Shown here: positions 26,117-34,308 of the stretch, in pieces
Position numbering within the stretch: position 1 is the stretch's first letter
How the letters are laid out: each line of letters starts with the position of its first letter
Assembly: GCF_000013385.1 (NCBI RefSeq)
Contig: NC_007760.1
Location: 2,853,001 to 2,917,000, forward strand
DNA from: Anaeromyxobacter dehalogenans 2CP-C
GTDB lineage: Bacteria; Myxococcota; Myxococcia; Myxococcales; Anaeromyxobacteraceae
Direction of reading: 5' to 3'
Length of the DNA: 64,000 nt
Position numbers and translations under genes: made by a program
Notes under the pieces: generated by a model
What the model was told of the DNA's origin: nothing
Database searches by the model: none
What the model saw: the letters and a program-made list of their open reading frames with translations, nothing else

Positions 26117-28357
26117 TCACACGCGCTGGACCGACTGCACGCCCTCGATCCGCTCGATGCTGCGGATGACCGAGTTGAGCTGCTTCAGGTCGCCGATGGT
26201 GACCTCGAAGTCGTTCACCGCGCGCTCGCCCGGGGTGGTCCGGCAGCTCGCCTGCGAGATGTTGACGCCGGCCTCGCTGAACGTCTGGGAGATCTTGGCG
26301 AGGATGCCGGGGCGATCGGTGGTGATGACCCGCAGCGAGACCGGTCGCTTGAAGTCGCCGCGCACGTCCCAGGCCACGTCCACGCGCCGCTCCGGGTCGA
26401 TGCCCAGCACCTTGTCGCAGGAGGCGGTGTGCACCGTCACGCCGCGGCCGCGGGTGATGAAGCCGACGATCGCGTCGCCCGGCACCGGGTTGCAGCACTT
26501 GCCGTAGCGGACCAGCACGTCGTCGATGCCGTTGATGCGGACGCCCTCGGTCGGGCGGCGCGCCATCTTCCGGAACAGCTCGGTGATGCGGCTGGTCGGC
26601 GCCGCCTCCGCGGGCGGCGGCGGCTCGGCGAGCCGGTCGGGCGGGAGCACCTGCTGGAGGAGCTGCCCCGGCGACACCTTGCCGTAGCCGACCGCGGCGA
26701 GCACGTCGTCCGCCACGCGGTACCCGAGCGCCTGCGCCGCCTTCTCCAGCTCGCCGCCCTTCTGCAGCTTGTTGAGCGTGACGCCGAAGCGGCGCAGCTC
26801 GCGCTCGGCGATGTCGCGGCCGATCTCCACCGAGCGCCGGTGCTCGGCCTGGCGGATGAACTGGCGGATGCGGGCCTGCGCGCGGCTGGTCTTGACGAAG
26901 GTGAGCCAGTCCTTCGACGGGTGCGCGTTCGGGCTGGTGAGGATCTCGATGGTGTCGCCGTTCTTCAGCGTGTAGCGGAGCGGGACGAGCTTGCCGTTCA
27001 CCTTCGCGCCGACGCAGTGCTCGCCGATCTCCGAGTGGATCGTGTAGGCGAAGTCCACCGGCGTGGCGCCGCGCGGCAGGCTCTTCACCGCGCCCTTCGG
27101 CGTGAAGACGAACACCTCGTCGGAGAACAGGTCCACCTTGACCGTCTCCAGGAACTCGCGCGGGTCGGCGAGGTCGCGCTGGAACTCCACCAGCTGGCGC
27201 AGCCAGCCGAACGACGCCGCGTCCTTGCGCGACAGCTCCGCGCCCTTCCCGTCGCGCCCCTTCTCCTTGTAGGCCCAGTGCGCCGCCACGCCCTCCTCGG
27301 CGATGCGGTGCATCTCGCGGGTGCGGATCTGCACCTCGATGCGCTCGCCCGCCGGGCCCACCACCGTGGTGTGGAGCGACTGGTAGAGGTTGGGCTTCGG
27401 GATGGCGATGTAGTCCTTGAAGCGGCCGGGCACCGGCTTCCACAGCGAGTGCACGAACCCGAGCGACTCGTAGCACTCGGCCACGGTGTCCACGATGACG
27501 CGGAACCCGATGACGTCCTGGATCTGCTCGAAGTCCACGTCGAGCTGCCGCATCTTCCGGTAGATCGAGTAGACGTGCTTCACGCGCCCCGAGACGTCGG
27601 CCTTCATGCCGGCCTCGGCCAGCCGGCGCCGGATGATCTCCACCACCTCGGCGACGAACCGCTCCTTCTCGCGGGCGCGCACCGAGACCTTCTCGTTCAG
27701 CTCCGAGTAGTCGGCCGGGCGCAGGTACTTGAACGACAGCTCCTCCAGCTCGGTCTTGATCCACTGGATGCCGAGCCGGTTCGCGAGCGGCGCGTAGATG
27801 TCCAGCGTCTCGCGGGCGATGCGCTCCTGCGACTCGGGCTTCATCGCGTCGAGCGTCCGCATGTTGTGGGTGCGGTCCGCGAGCTTCACCAGCAGCACGC
27901 GGATGTCCTTCGCCATCGCCACCACCATCTTGCGGAAGTTCTCCGCCTGCTTCTCCTCCTGCGTGTTGGCGGCGGTGAACTGCGACAGCTTGGTGACCCC
28001 GTCCACCAGGTCGGCGATCTCCAGGCCGAACAGCTCGGAGATCTCCTTCTTGGTGGCGAGGGTGTCCTCGATGGTGTCGTGCAGCAGCCCGGTCACCACC
28101 GACGACTCGTCCAGCTTCAGCTCGGCGAGGATGCCGGCGACCTCCAGCGGGTGCACCAGGTACGGCTCGCCCGACTTGCGGATCTGCCCCTGGTGCACCT
28201 TGGCGCTGTAGACGTAGGCCTTCTTGATCAGGTCGAGATCGGGATCGGGGTGGTAGCCGGATACCCGGTCAAGGATGTCGTTGAGCCTGAGCAAGGTCGA
28301 AGGGCCAGCGTAACGGGTCGCGTCCGAGTGCGGCAAGCTTGTGGGCCTGCCCATCAT
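26117..28357 (-). CDS. rel: bifunctional (p)ppGpp synthetase/hydrolase (Rel/SpoT)
   Basis: A 746-residue stringent-response enzyme with all domains of a long RSH protein. The HD hydrolase domain has SSVVTGLLHDTIEDT and VLLVKLADRTHNMRTLDAM, so hydrolase residues are intact. The synthetase domain has GRFKDYIAIPKPNLYQSLHT and the following TVVGP. TGS is around VFVFTPKGAVKSLPRGATPV, then a helical and zinc-finger region with YGKCCNPVPGDAIVGF, then a C-terminal ACT domain beginning SLRVITTDRPGILAKI. It makes and degrades pppGpp/ppGpp in response to amino acid shortage. No second RSH gene is seen here. The start is uncertain: ATGATG at 28357-28352 is used, and a TTG at the conserved LLRLNDILDRV is the alternative. 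Confidence 0.94.
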   Translation of the reverse strand: MMGRPTSLPHSDATRYAGPSTLLRLNDILDRVSGYHPDPDLDLIKKAYVYSAKVHQGQIRKSGEPYLVHPLEVAGILAELKLDESSVVTGLLHDTIEDTLATKKEISELFGLEIADLVDGVTKLSQFTAANTQEEKQAENFRKMVVAMAKDIRVLLVKLADRTHNMRTLDAMKPESQERIARETLDIYAPLANRLGIQWIKTELEELSFKYLRPADYSELNEKVSVRAREKERFVAEVVEIIRRRLAEAGMKADVSGRVKHVYSIYRKMRQLDVDFEQIQDVIGFRVIVDTVAECYESLGFVHSLWKPVPGRFKDYIAIPKPNLYQSLHTTVVGPAGERIEVQIRTREMHRIAEEGVAAHWAYKEKGRDGKGAELSRKDAASFGWLRQLVEFQRDLADPREFLETVKVDLFSDEVFVFTPKGAVKSLPRGATPVDFAYTIHSEIGEHCVGAKVNGKLVPLRYTLKNGDTIEILTSPNAHPSKDWLTFVKTSRAQARIRQFIRQAEHRRSVEIGRDIAERELRRFGVTLNKLQKGGELEKAAQALGYRVADDVLAAVGYGKVSPGQLLQQVLPPDRLAEPPPPAEAAPTSRITELFRKMARRPTEGVRINGIDDVLVRYGKCCNPVPGDAIVGFITRGRGVTVHTASCDKVLGIDPERRVDVAWDVRGDFKRPVSLRVITTDRPGILAKISQTFSEAGVNISQASCRTTPGERAVNDFEVTIGDLKQLNSVIRSIERIEGVQSVQRV

Positions 28358-28595
28358 CTCAGATCCCGTAACGCGGCGCGCCAGCCCGTGCCATGACCCG
28401 GGGGCGCGGCAGGCGCCGGGACGGGTCGCGGCGGCCCCCGGGACAGGGGTGGGGGGCGCCCGGAGGGCCGTCCGGCCGAGCCGGGGCGTGAGGCCGAGCG
28501 GCGCGCCCGGGCGTCGGCCGCGGCCCGGCCTGCACCGGACGTTGAGGACCCCGTCGGCGCGGGGTAACGTCCCGCCGGGCCAGGGAGACGACGGG

Positions 28596-29705
28596 ATGAC
28601 CTGCGAAGGCTGCGGCGCGGCGCTCGACGCCACCATGGACCGGTGCCCGGCGTGCGGCCGCGAGCTCGAGTTCGGCCGGCTCACCGGCATCCTGGGCGTG
28701 GTCTGCCGCGCCTGCGACGCGTACAACGAGCCGGGCGCCCGGGCCTGCGCCGCGTGCGGCAAGCCGCTCGGGGCGGGCGAGTCGCCGCCGCCCGGCACCC
28801 CGAAGCCGGTGTCGCCCCCGGCCCCGGCCCGCGCGGCCGCGCCCGCCGCACCCGCGCCCGCGGCCCCCGCCGCCCCGGCGCCCGGTTCACCCATCGTGCA
28901 TGCCATCGGGCGCGCCGGCGCCGCCGCCACCCGCTTCATCCCCGCGTCGGCCATCCGCGCGCTCCGGCCCGACCCGCGCTCCGCGCCCGCCCCCGCCGCC
29001 GCCCCCGCCGCAGGCCCGCCCTCCGGCGCACCGCCGCTCGCGCCGGGGCGCGTGGAGCTGGTGCCCGAGCCCGGCCCCGGACCGGCCCGGGCGCCCTTCC
29101 GGCTGGCGCGGCCGTCCACCGTGGCCGGCCGGAGCGAGGGCGCGCTCCGCCTCGCCGACGACCCGTCGATCGGCAGCCGCCACGCCACGTTCCTGTTCCG
29201 CGACGGCGCGCTGCTGGTCCGCGACGAGGGCGCGCCCGGCGGCGTGCTGGTGCGGCTGCGCGGCCACCCCGCCTCGCTCCGCCCGGGCGATCCGTTCGCG
29301 GTCGGCGGCCGGCTGCTCCGCTACGCCGGGCCGCTGCCGCCCCCGCCGCTGCCCGCGGCCGACGGCACCCGGCGCATCGGCTCTCCGCGCCCGCCGCCGC
29401 CGGCGGTGGCCGTGGAGGAGCTGCTGGAGGGCGGCGCGCCCGGGCGCACCTGGGTGCGCAGCGGGCCCTCGATCACCGTGGGGCGGGCCGGCGCGGCGGT
29501 GTCGCTCGGCGACGACCCGAGCATCGCGCCCGCCCACGCCGAGCTGCGCATCGAGGCGGACGGCACCGCCCGCCTGCGCGATCTCGGCTCCGCCACCGGG
29601 ACGTTCGCGCGCGTCCCGCCGCACGGCGAGCGCGAGCTGCGCGAGGGCGACGCGGTGCGCCTGGGCCGGACGGTGCTGCGCGTGAGCGCGATCGCCGATC
29701 CCTGA
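28596..29705 (+). CDS. zinc-ribbon and double FHA-domain protein (A)
   Basis: A 369-residue protein. At the N-terminus are two zinc-ribbon-like Cys4 units: CEGC...CPAC (residues 3-20) and CRAC...CAAC (about 38-55). A long Pro/Ala linker (about 65-160) follows. The first forkhead-associated domain has VAGRSEGALRLADDPSIGSRH (phosphothreonine-binding GR and SRH). The second, near residue 290, has TVGRAGAAVSLGDDPSIAPAH and DLGSATGTF, where the SRH serine/arginine and NG are replaced, so it may not bind phosphopeptides. FHA proteins serve Ser/Thr kinase signalling, common in Myxococcota. ATG start with GGGAG upstream. It forms a paralogous pair with the gene at 30310. Confidence 0.82.
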   Translation: MTCEGCGAALDATMDRCPACGRELEFGRLTGILGVVCRACDAYNEPGARACAACGKPLGAGESPPPGTPKPVSPPAPARAAAPAAPAPAAPAAPAPGSPIVHAIGRAGAAATRFIPASAIRALRPDPRSAPAPAAAPAAGPPSGAPPLAPGRVELVPEPGPGPARAPFRLARPSTVAGRSEGALRLADDPSIGSRHATFLFRDGALLVRDEGAPGGVLVRLRGHPASLRPGDPFAVGGRLLRYAGPLPPPPLPAADGTRRIGSPRPPPPAVAVEELLEGGAPGRTWVRSGPSITVGRAGAAVSLGDDPSIAPAHAELRIEADGTARLRDLGSATGTFARVPPHGERELREGDAVRLGRTVLRVSAIADP

Positions 29706-29729
29706 GGCGCCGCCGAGGAGGAGCGAGCC

Positions 29730-30032
29730 ATGGCCGTCGTGTTCGTCTCGATCACCCCGCTCGGCACCGGGACGCCGAGCGTGTCGCGCTACGTGGCCGG
29801 CGTGGAGCGGATCCTCCGCGGCACCCGCCTCACCAGCCAGCTCACCGCCATGGGGACGATCATCGAGGGCGACCTCGACGAGATCCTGGCGGTCGTGCGG
29901 CGGATGCACGAGCACCCGTTCACCGAGGGCGCCGTCCGGGTCTCGACGTCCATCAAGATCGACGACCGGCGGGACCGGCCGGAGCACAGCATCGCGGGGA
30001 AGGTGCGGTCGGTGGAGGAGAAGCTGAAGTAG
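29730..30032 (+). CDS. MTH1187/YkoF-type thiamine-binding-fold protein
   Basis: A 100-residue protein of the MTH1187 (DUF77) family: MAVVFVSITPLGTGTPSVSR at the N-terminus, LTAMGTIIEGDLDEILAVV in the middle and a C-terminal helix VRSVEEKLK. Structures of relatives show a ferredoxin-like fold that binds thiamine or related ligands; the function in the cell is poorly known. GAGGAGGAG precedes the ATG. The gene starts 24 bases after the FHA gene and is probably co-transcribed with it. Confidence 0.85.
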   Translation: MAVVFVSITPLGTGTPSVSRYVAGVERILRGTRLTSQLTAMGTIIEGDLDEILAVVRRMHEHPFTEGAVRVSTSIKIDDRRDRPEHSIAGKVRSVEEKLK

Positions 30033-30033
30033 C

Positions 30034-30207
30034 TCAGCGCGCCGGCGGACCCGGCGCGGGCGCGGGCGCGGGCGCAGGCGCCCGGTACCGGAGCTGGCGC
30101 TCCGCCACGCCCCGGCGCGCCAGCACCACGATGACGAGGCCGCCGGCGACCGCGACGGCCATCGCCAGCACGAAGAACCAGAACGGACCGCGGCGGCGGG
30201 TGGGCAC
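30034..30207 (-). CDS. small single-pass membrane protein
   Basis: A 57-residue protein, too small for most gene finders. PTRRRGPFWFFVLAMAVAVA followed by GGLVIVVLARRG gives a basic start and one hydrophobic helix (about residues 8-30), then a short tail of Ala-Pro repeats. The only plausible start is GTG at 30205-30207, and it lacks a clear ribosome-binding site. Its stop is one base from the stop of the convergent thiamine-binding-fold gene. The charged-hydrophobic-AP layout is protein-like, but no family is recognised. Confidence 0.45.
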   Translation of the reverse strand: MPTRRRGPFWFFVLAMAVAVAGGLVIVVLARRGVAERQLRYRAPAPAPAPAPGPPAR

Positions 30208-30309
30208 GGCCGGATGGTAGCCCGGCGCGCACCGCGCCGCACGTCCGCGCGTCCCGCGTTCCTGGTACCTGCGTTGACCCATGGCGATGGGCGTGGCGGA
30301 ATGCGCCGC

Positions 30310-31197
30310 ATGGCGAGGGACGCGGCGTGCCCGCGGTGCGGACGGGAGAACGGGACGGCGGTCGCGTTCTGCCAGGAGTGCGGGCTGCCGCTGCGCGCGC
30401 CCGGGCCGGCGGCGGAGCCGCCCGCGGGCGGTGGCCGGCGCTGCGGCGGCTGCGGCGCCGGGCTCGAGCCCGAGGACCGGTTCTGCGCGCGGTGCGGGAC
30501 CGCCGCCGCGCCCCGGCCCGGCGACCCGCACGCGGCGCCCACCGCCTCCGGCATCGCCGGCCCGCCGCCGCCGTCCTTCCGGCTCGCCGCGGTCCGCACC
30601 GACGGCCTGCCCGGCGCCGAGTACGGGGTGCCGGCGCCGGAGGCGGTGTGCGGGCGCACCGAGGGTGAGATCCGGATCCCGGACGACCTCACCATCTCGC
30701 CGCGCCACGCCTGCTTCCGCGTGCAGGGCGCCGCGCTGCGGGTGGAGGACCTGGGCAGCGCGAACGGCACCTTCGTCCGCATCCGCCGCCCCCACCGGCT
30801 GGCCGTCGGCGAGGAGATCCGCGTCGGCCGGCAGCTCCTCCGGCTCGAGCCGCTCCCGCGCCCGCCCCCCGCGGTGCACGGCGTGCGGAGCTGGGGCGCG
30901 CCGGATCCGGGCTGCCGCTTCCGGCTGTCGCAGCTCCTGGAGGGCGGCGGGCAGGGCGAGATCGTGCCGCTGCTCGAGGGCGAGAACGCCATCGGCCGCG
31001 AGGCCGGGCGGATCAGCTTCCCGGCCGACCGCTACGTCTCGGCGCGCCACGCGCGCATCGACGTGCGGGGCGACGCGGTCACGCTGGTGGACCTGGGCAG
31101 CTCCAACGGGACGTTCGTGCGCATCTCGGCGCCGACCGAGATCGCGCCGGGCGACCAGCTCCTGCTCGGCGCCCAGCTCCTGCGCGTCGAGGCGTGA
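30310..31197 (+). CDS. zinc-ribbon and double FHA-domain protein (B)
   Basis: A 295-residue paralogue of the protein at 28596. Two Cys4 ribbons come first: CPRC...CQEC and CGGC...CARC (within the first 65 residues). Two FHA domains follow, both with full signatures: CGRTEGEIRIPDDLTISPRH with DLGSANGTFVRI, and IGREAGRISFPADRYVSARH with DLGSSNGTFVRI. Both should be able to bind phosphothreonine peptides, unlike the second domain of the other paralogue. It probably links a zinc-ribbon-mediated contact to Ser/Thr kinase signalling (inferred). The start is ATG at 30310 with GGCGGA nine bases upstream; ATG at 30301 is a close alternative. Confidence 0.82.
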   Translation: MARDAACPRCGRENGTAVAFCQECGLPLRAPGPAAEPPAGGGRRCGGCGAGLEPEDRFCARCGTAAAPRPGDPHAAPTASGIAGPPPPSFRLAAVRTDGLPGAEYGVPAPEAVCGRTEGEIRIPDDLTISPRHACFRVQGAALRVEDLGSANGTFVRIRRPHRLAVGEEIRVGRQLLRLEPLPRPPPAVHGVRSWGAPDPGCRFRLSQLLEGGGQGEIVPLLEGENAIGREAGRISFPADRYVSARHARIDVRGDAVTLVDLGSSNGTFVRISAPTEIAPGDQLLLGAQLLRVEA

Positions 31198-31240
31198 GGT
31201 CGGCCCGGGGCCCCGGGGCCGCCGGCCCCGGAGACACGAC

Positions 31241-31262
31241 GGCCGGGCGTCTCCGCCCGGCC
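31241..31262. terminator. hairpin between convergent FHA and dksA-like genes
   Basis: GGCCGGGCG (31241-31249) and CGCCCGGCC (31254-31262) form a perfect 9-bp stem with a TCTC loop between stops at 31197 and 31294. No T-run flanks it. A second GC-rich palindrome, GGCCCCGGGGCC-like, lies just before it. Confidence 0.5.
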
Positions 31263-31293
31263 GCGCGCGAGACCCGTGGCTCGGGGGAGCCGG

Positions 31294-31656
31294 CTAGCCG
31301 AAGGACTTCTCCTTCTGCTCCTGCTCCTCCTTGCAGCGGATGCAGAGGGTGGTCACCGGCCGCGCCTCGAGGCGCTTGGCGGAGATCTCCTCCTCGCACT
31401 TCTCGCAGATGCCGAACGTGCCGTTCTCGATGCGCGCCAGCGCCTTGTCGATCTTGGCCAGCAGGAACTTCTCGCGGTCCCGCAGCCGGAAGATCATCGA
31501 CTGCGTGTACTCGCTCGAGGCCAGATCGATCTCGTCCGGGAGGTCGTCCGTGTCGAAGGACGATTCCTCGGTCAGGGTCTTCTTCGCCTGCACGAGGAGC
31601 TGGCGCTTGGACTCCTCCAGCATCGTCTTGAACCTCTTGAGATCCTTCTTGTTCAA
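31294..31656 (-). CDS. DksA/TraR-type RNA polymerase-binding transcription factor
   Basis: A 120-residue DksA-like protein that would bind in the secondary channel of RNA polymerase and act with (p)ppGpp. The N-terminal coiled coil (about residues 1-75) carries PDEIDLAS, where D41 and D44 match the DxxDxA tip of E. coli DksA. The C-terminal zinc finger is C84-x2-C87...C105-x2-C108 (GICEKCEE and LCIRCKEE). It is somewhat shorter than E. coli DksA (151), lacking the N-terminal extension. The start is TTG at 31654-31656, just before the predicted helix; ATG at codon 12 is the alternative. A strong sigma-70-like promoter lies about 50 bases upstream. Rel lies a few kilobases away. Confidence 0.92.
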   Translation of the reverse strand: MNKKDLKRFKTMLEESKRQLLVQAKKTLTEESSFDTDDLPDEIDLASSEYTQSMIFRLRDREKFLLAKIDKALARIENGTFGICEKCEEEISAKRLEARPVTTLCIRCKEEQEQKEKSFG

Positions 31657-31707
31657 GCGTGCACCCCGCTCCGCCCCGAGACCTGGGGCCGGAAAATGAA
31701 GGCCGAG

Positions 31708-31736
31708 AACCTAAACGGCAGGGGTGCCGGTGTCAA
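31708..31736 (-). promoter_or_regulatory. strong sigma-70-like promoter of the dksA-like gene
   Basis: On the minus strand a perfect TTGACA (31736-31731) and TAGGTT (31713-31708) are 17 bases apart. Transcription would start near 31701, leaving a leader of about 45 bases before the TTG start of the dksA-like gene. It is one of the few perfect -35 boxes in this G+C-rich window. Confidence 0.6.
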
Positions 31737-31851
31737 GGTGAGGGGGCGCCCGCCGGGCGTGCCGCCGGCGCGGCGCCTCCCGCGTCCGGCGGAGGCGCGC
31801 GGGGCCGGCGAACCTTTTGACTCGGGCACCGCCGCGGCGGATCCTCCGCGG

Positions 31852-32736
31852 ATGGCCGACGGCAAGCTGGATCGCGACTTCCTCCGCAGCGCGCTCGCGC
31901 TCATGTCGCGCTCGGACGTGGACCGGCTCCTGTTCGTGTCCGACCACCCGCCCTCGCCGACCGAGGTGCGCGGCCGTCCGACCAAGCGCAAGCTGGTCTA
32001 CGCGGTCTCGAGCGAGGGCATCGCGAACCAGCTCAAGGCCAAGAAGGCGACGGCGGTGATGATCCCGCCTTACGACTACACCCGCATCGAGAAGATCAAG
32101 GTGGCCGTGGTGGCGGCGCAGTCGGCCGGGCTGCTCAAGGACGGCGACACCGTGCTGGCGCTGTGCGGCCCCGGCGACGACCGGGTCATGGACACGCTGG
32201 TGAAGCTGGTGATCGGCTCGGAGGACCCGGAGGAGAAGCTCCGGGTGGACACGCTGGGCCTGCCGCCGGAGTTCTCGTCCCAGGTGGTGGAGAGCCTCAT
32301 CCACACCGCCATGGAGATCGGCGCGGAGGGCTACGAGGGCCACCCGGTGGGCACCATCGTGGTCGTCGGCGACTCGACCGCGGTGATGGAGAAGAGCCGG
32401 CAGCTCATCCTCAACCCGTTCCAGGGGATCAGCGAGGCGGAGCGGAACGCGCTCGATCCGCCCATCCGCGAGGCGATCAAGACGTTCTCGGCGCTCGACG
32501 GCGCCTTCATCATCCGCGAGGACGGGGTGGTGCTGGCGGCCGGGCGGTACCTGCTCTCCATGTCGCGGGACGTGAAGCTGCCCATGGGCCTGGGGGCGCG
32601 CCACAGCGCCGCGGCCTCGATCACCGCCGAGTCCAACGCCGTCGCGATCACCGTGTCCCAGACCACCGGGACGGTGCGGGTGTTCCGCGAGGGCGAGATC
32701 GTGCTGGAGCTGCGGCAGAAGCTGCGGCGCGTCTGA
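31852..32736 (+). CDS. DisA_N/DAC-domain protein, candidate diadenylate cyclase
   Basis: A 294-residue soluble protein whose C-terminal half is a DisA_N (diadenylate cyclase, DAC) domain. FSALDGAFIIREDGVVLAAG holds the DGA motif (D216-G217-A218) and GLGARHSAAASITAESNAVA the RHR region. In proven c-di-AMP cyclases the second motif is RHRAA; here it is R250-H251-S252, so the second Arg is lost and activity is uncertain. The N-terminal 130 residues (KLVYAVSSEGIANQLKAKKA and on) form a separate alpha/beta domain typical of this proteobacterial subgroup. There are no membrane segments, unlike CdaA. ATG at 31852, shortly after the divergent dksA-like gene. Confidence 0.83.
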   Translation: MADGKLDRDFLRSALALMSRSDVDRLLFVSDHPPSPTEVRGRPTKRKLVYAVSSEGIANQLKAKKATAVMIPPYDYTRIEKIKVAVVAAQSAGLLKDGDTVLALCGPGDDRVMDTLVKLVIGSEDPEEKLRVDTLGLPPEFSSQVVESLIHTAMEIGAEGYEGHPVGTIVVVGDSTAVMEKSRQLILNPFQGISEAERNALDPPIREAIKTFSALDGAFIIREDGVVLAAGRYLLSMSRDVKLPMGLGARHSAAASITAESNAVAITVSQTTGTVRVFREGEIVLELRQKLRRV

Positions 32737-32790
32737 CGCCCGCGCGCCTTCGCGCTGTGCGCGCGGCGCGCTTCGCGGTACCCTCCGCGC

Positions 32791-34308
32791 GTGCCGAGCC
32801 CCGCCGAGCCCGCTCCGTCGCCGCGCGCCGTCCCCTCCGCCCCGCCCGCCTCGCCCCTCCGCGACCCGCGCCTCGACCGGCTGGCGCTCGCGCTCGGCGC
32901 GGCCGTCACCGCCCTGCACGTCGCCTACGGCGGGCTGATCGCGCTGTCGCCGCAGGAGGCCTACTACTGGACCTGGAGCCGGCGGCTCGCGCTCTCGTAC
33001 TTCGACCACCCGCCGCTCGCCGCCTGGACCATCGCGCTCACCACCGCGCTCGCCGGCGAGGGCGAGCGCGCCATCCGGCTCGCCGCCGCGCTGCACTCGG
33101 CCGTCTTCGCGGTGTTCCTGTGGCTCACGGTCCGGCGGCTGTTCGGCTCGCGCCCGGCGCTGGTGGCGCTCGCGGCCGCGCTCAGCGTGCCGCTGTTCGG
33201 CATGGGCCAGGTGATCGTCACGCCCGACGCCCCGCTGCTCTCCGGCTGGGCGATGGCGCTGTACTTCACGGTGCGCGCGCTCGACGAGGAGCGGCCGCGC
33301 TGGCTGCTCGCGGCCGGCGCGGCGGTGGGCTGGGCGGTGCTGGGCAAGTACACCGGGTTCCTGCTGCTGCCGCAGATCCTGCTGGTGCTCGCGCTCGACC
33401 CGCGCGGCCGGCGCATGCTGCGAACGCCCTGGCCGTGGCTGGGCGCGGCGCTGGCGCTGGCGCTGTTCTCGCCGGTCGTCGCCTGGAACCTCCAGCACCG
33501 GATGGCGAGCTTCGCGTTCCAGACCGCCGAGCGCGTCGAGCGCTCGGGGTTCCGCCCGGTGCTGGTGGGGCGCTTCCTCGCGCTGCAGGCCGGGCTCGTG
33601 ACGCCCATCGTGCTCGTGCTCCTGGTCGAGGCGGTGGTGGCCGCGGTGCGCCGCCGCCGCGAGGCGGCCTACCGGATCTGCGCGATCTTCTCGGCGCCGC
33701 TGCTCGTGCTCGCGGCGGTCATCTCGCCGTTCCACTGGGTGAAGGGCAACTGGCTGGCCGCGGCCTACCCCACCGCGCTCGCGGCCGCGGCCGCCCTGGC
33801 GGTGGAGCGGCGCGGCTGGCGCTGGAAGGCGGGCGTCGCCGGGGTCGCGCTCGCGGCGGCCGCGTCGGTGTACGTGCACCTGGTGCCGGTCTGGCCGGCG
33901 CTGCCGTTCCCGGCGCGCGACGAGGGCTCCTCCGGCTGGCGCGAGCTGGCCGCGCGGGTGGAGGCGGAGCGCGCCGCGCTCGGGCCCGACGCGTTCGTGG
34001 CGGGCTGCAACTACAAGGTCTCCGCCGAGCTGGAGTACTACCTGCCCGGCCGGCCGCGCACCTGGTCGTCCGAGATCACCGGCGAGCACGGGCTCCAGTA
34101 CCGCTACTGGTTCGACCCCGAGGCGCTCCGCGGCCGCTCCGGCGTCCTGGTGCTCGACCGGCGCGAGAAGCGCACCTGCCTGCGCCGCGCCGAGGCGTGC
34201 GCGCCGCTCGAGGCGCTGCCGCCGCTCACCGTGCGGCGCGGCGGCGACGAGGTGACGACGTTCCAGCTCTGGCGCTGCCGCTGGGCCGGGCTCCCCTCGT
34301 CCCGCTGA
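32791..34308 (+). CDS. family 39 glycosyltransferase (ArnT/PMT-like membrane enzyme)
   Basis: A 505-residue integral membrane protein with about 10 hydrophobic helices and a C-terminal soluble part (from about residue 365). LSPQEAYYWTWSRRLALSYF followed by DHPPLAAWTIALTT is the GT-C signature region of the PMT_2/GT39 family, with the catalytic acidic residue in the first periplasmic loop and the DHPP motif. VTPDAPLLSGWAMALY follows the second acidic motif. Such enzymes move a sugar from polyprenyl phosphate to lipid A, protein or glycan at the periplasmic face; the acceptor is unknown. The start is GTG at 32791. The 3' end overlaps the convergent TIGR02757 gene by 83 bases. Confidence 0.85.
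   Translation: MPSPAEPAPSPRAVPSAPPASPLRDPRLDRLALALGAAVTALHVAYGGLIALSPQEAYYWTWSRRLALSYFDHPPLAAWTIALTTALAGEGERAIRLAAALHSAVFAVFLWLTVRRLFGSRPALVALAAALSVPLFGMGQVIVTPDAPLLSGWAMALYFTVRALDEERPRWLLAAGAAVGWAVLGKYTGFLLLPQILLVLALDPRGRRMLRTPWPWLGAALALALFSPVVAWNLQHRMASFAFQTAERVERSGFRPVLVGRFLALQAGLVTPIVLVLLVEAVVAAVRRRREAAYRICAIFSAPLLVLAAVISPFHWVKGNWLAAAYPTALAAAAALAVERRGWRWKAGVAGVALAAAASVYVHLVPVWPALPFPARDEGSSGWRELAARVEAERAALGPDAFVAGCNYKVSAELEYYLPGRPRTWSSEITGEHGLQYRYWFDPEALRGRSGVLVLDRREKRTCLRRAEACAPLEALPPLTVRRGGDEVTTFQLWRCRWAGLPSSR

Noticed and set aside
23036-28396. Very long plus-strand frame opposite the kamA-like, ridA and rel genes
   Set aside because: Composition is Arg/Ala/His-rich without any domain; the opposite strands carry clear enzymes.
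31813-31851. TTGACT before the DAC-domain gene as a -35 box
   Set aside because: At 17 bases downstream there is only GATCCT, no acceptable -10, so it is not listed as a promoter.
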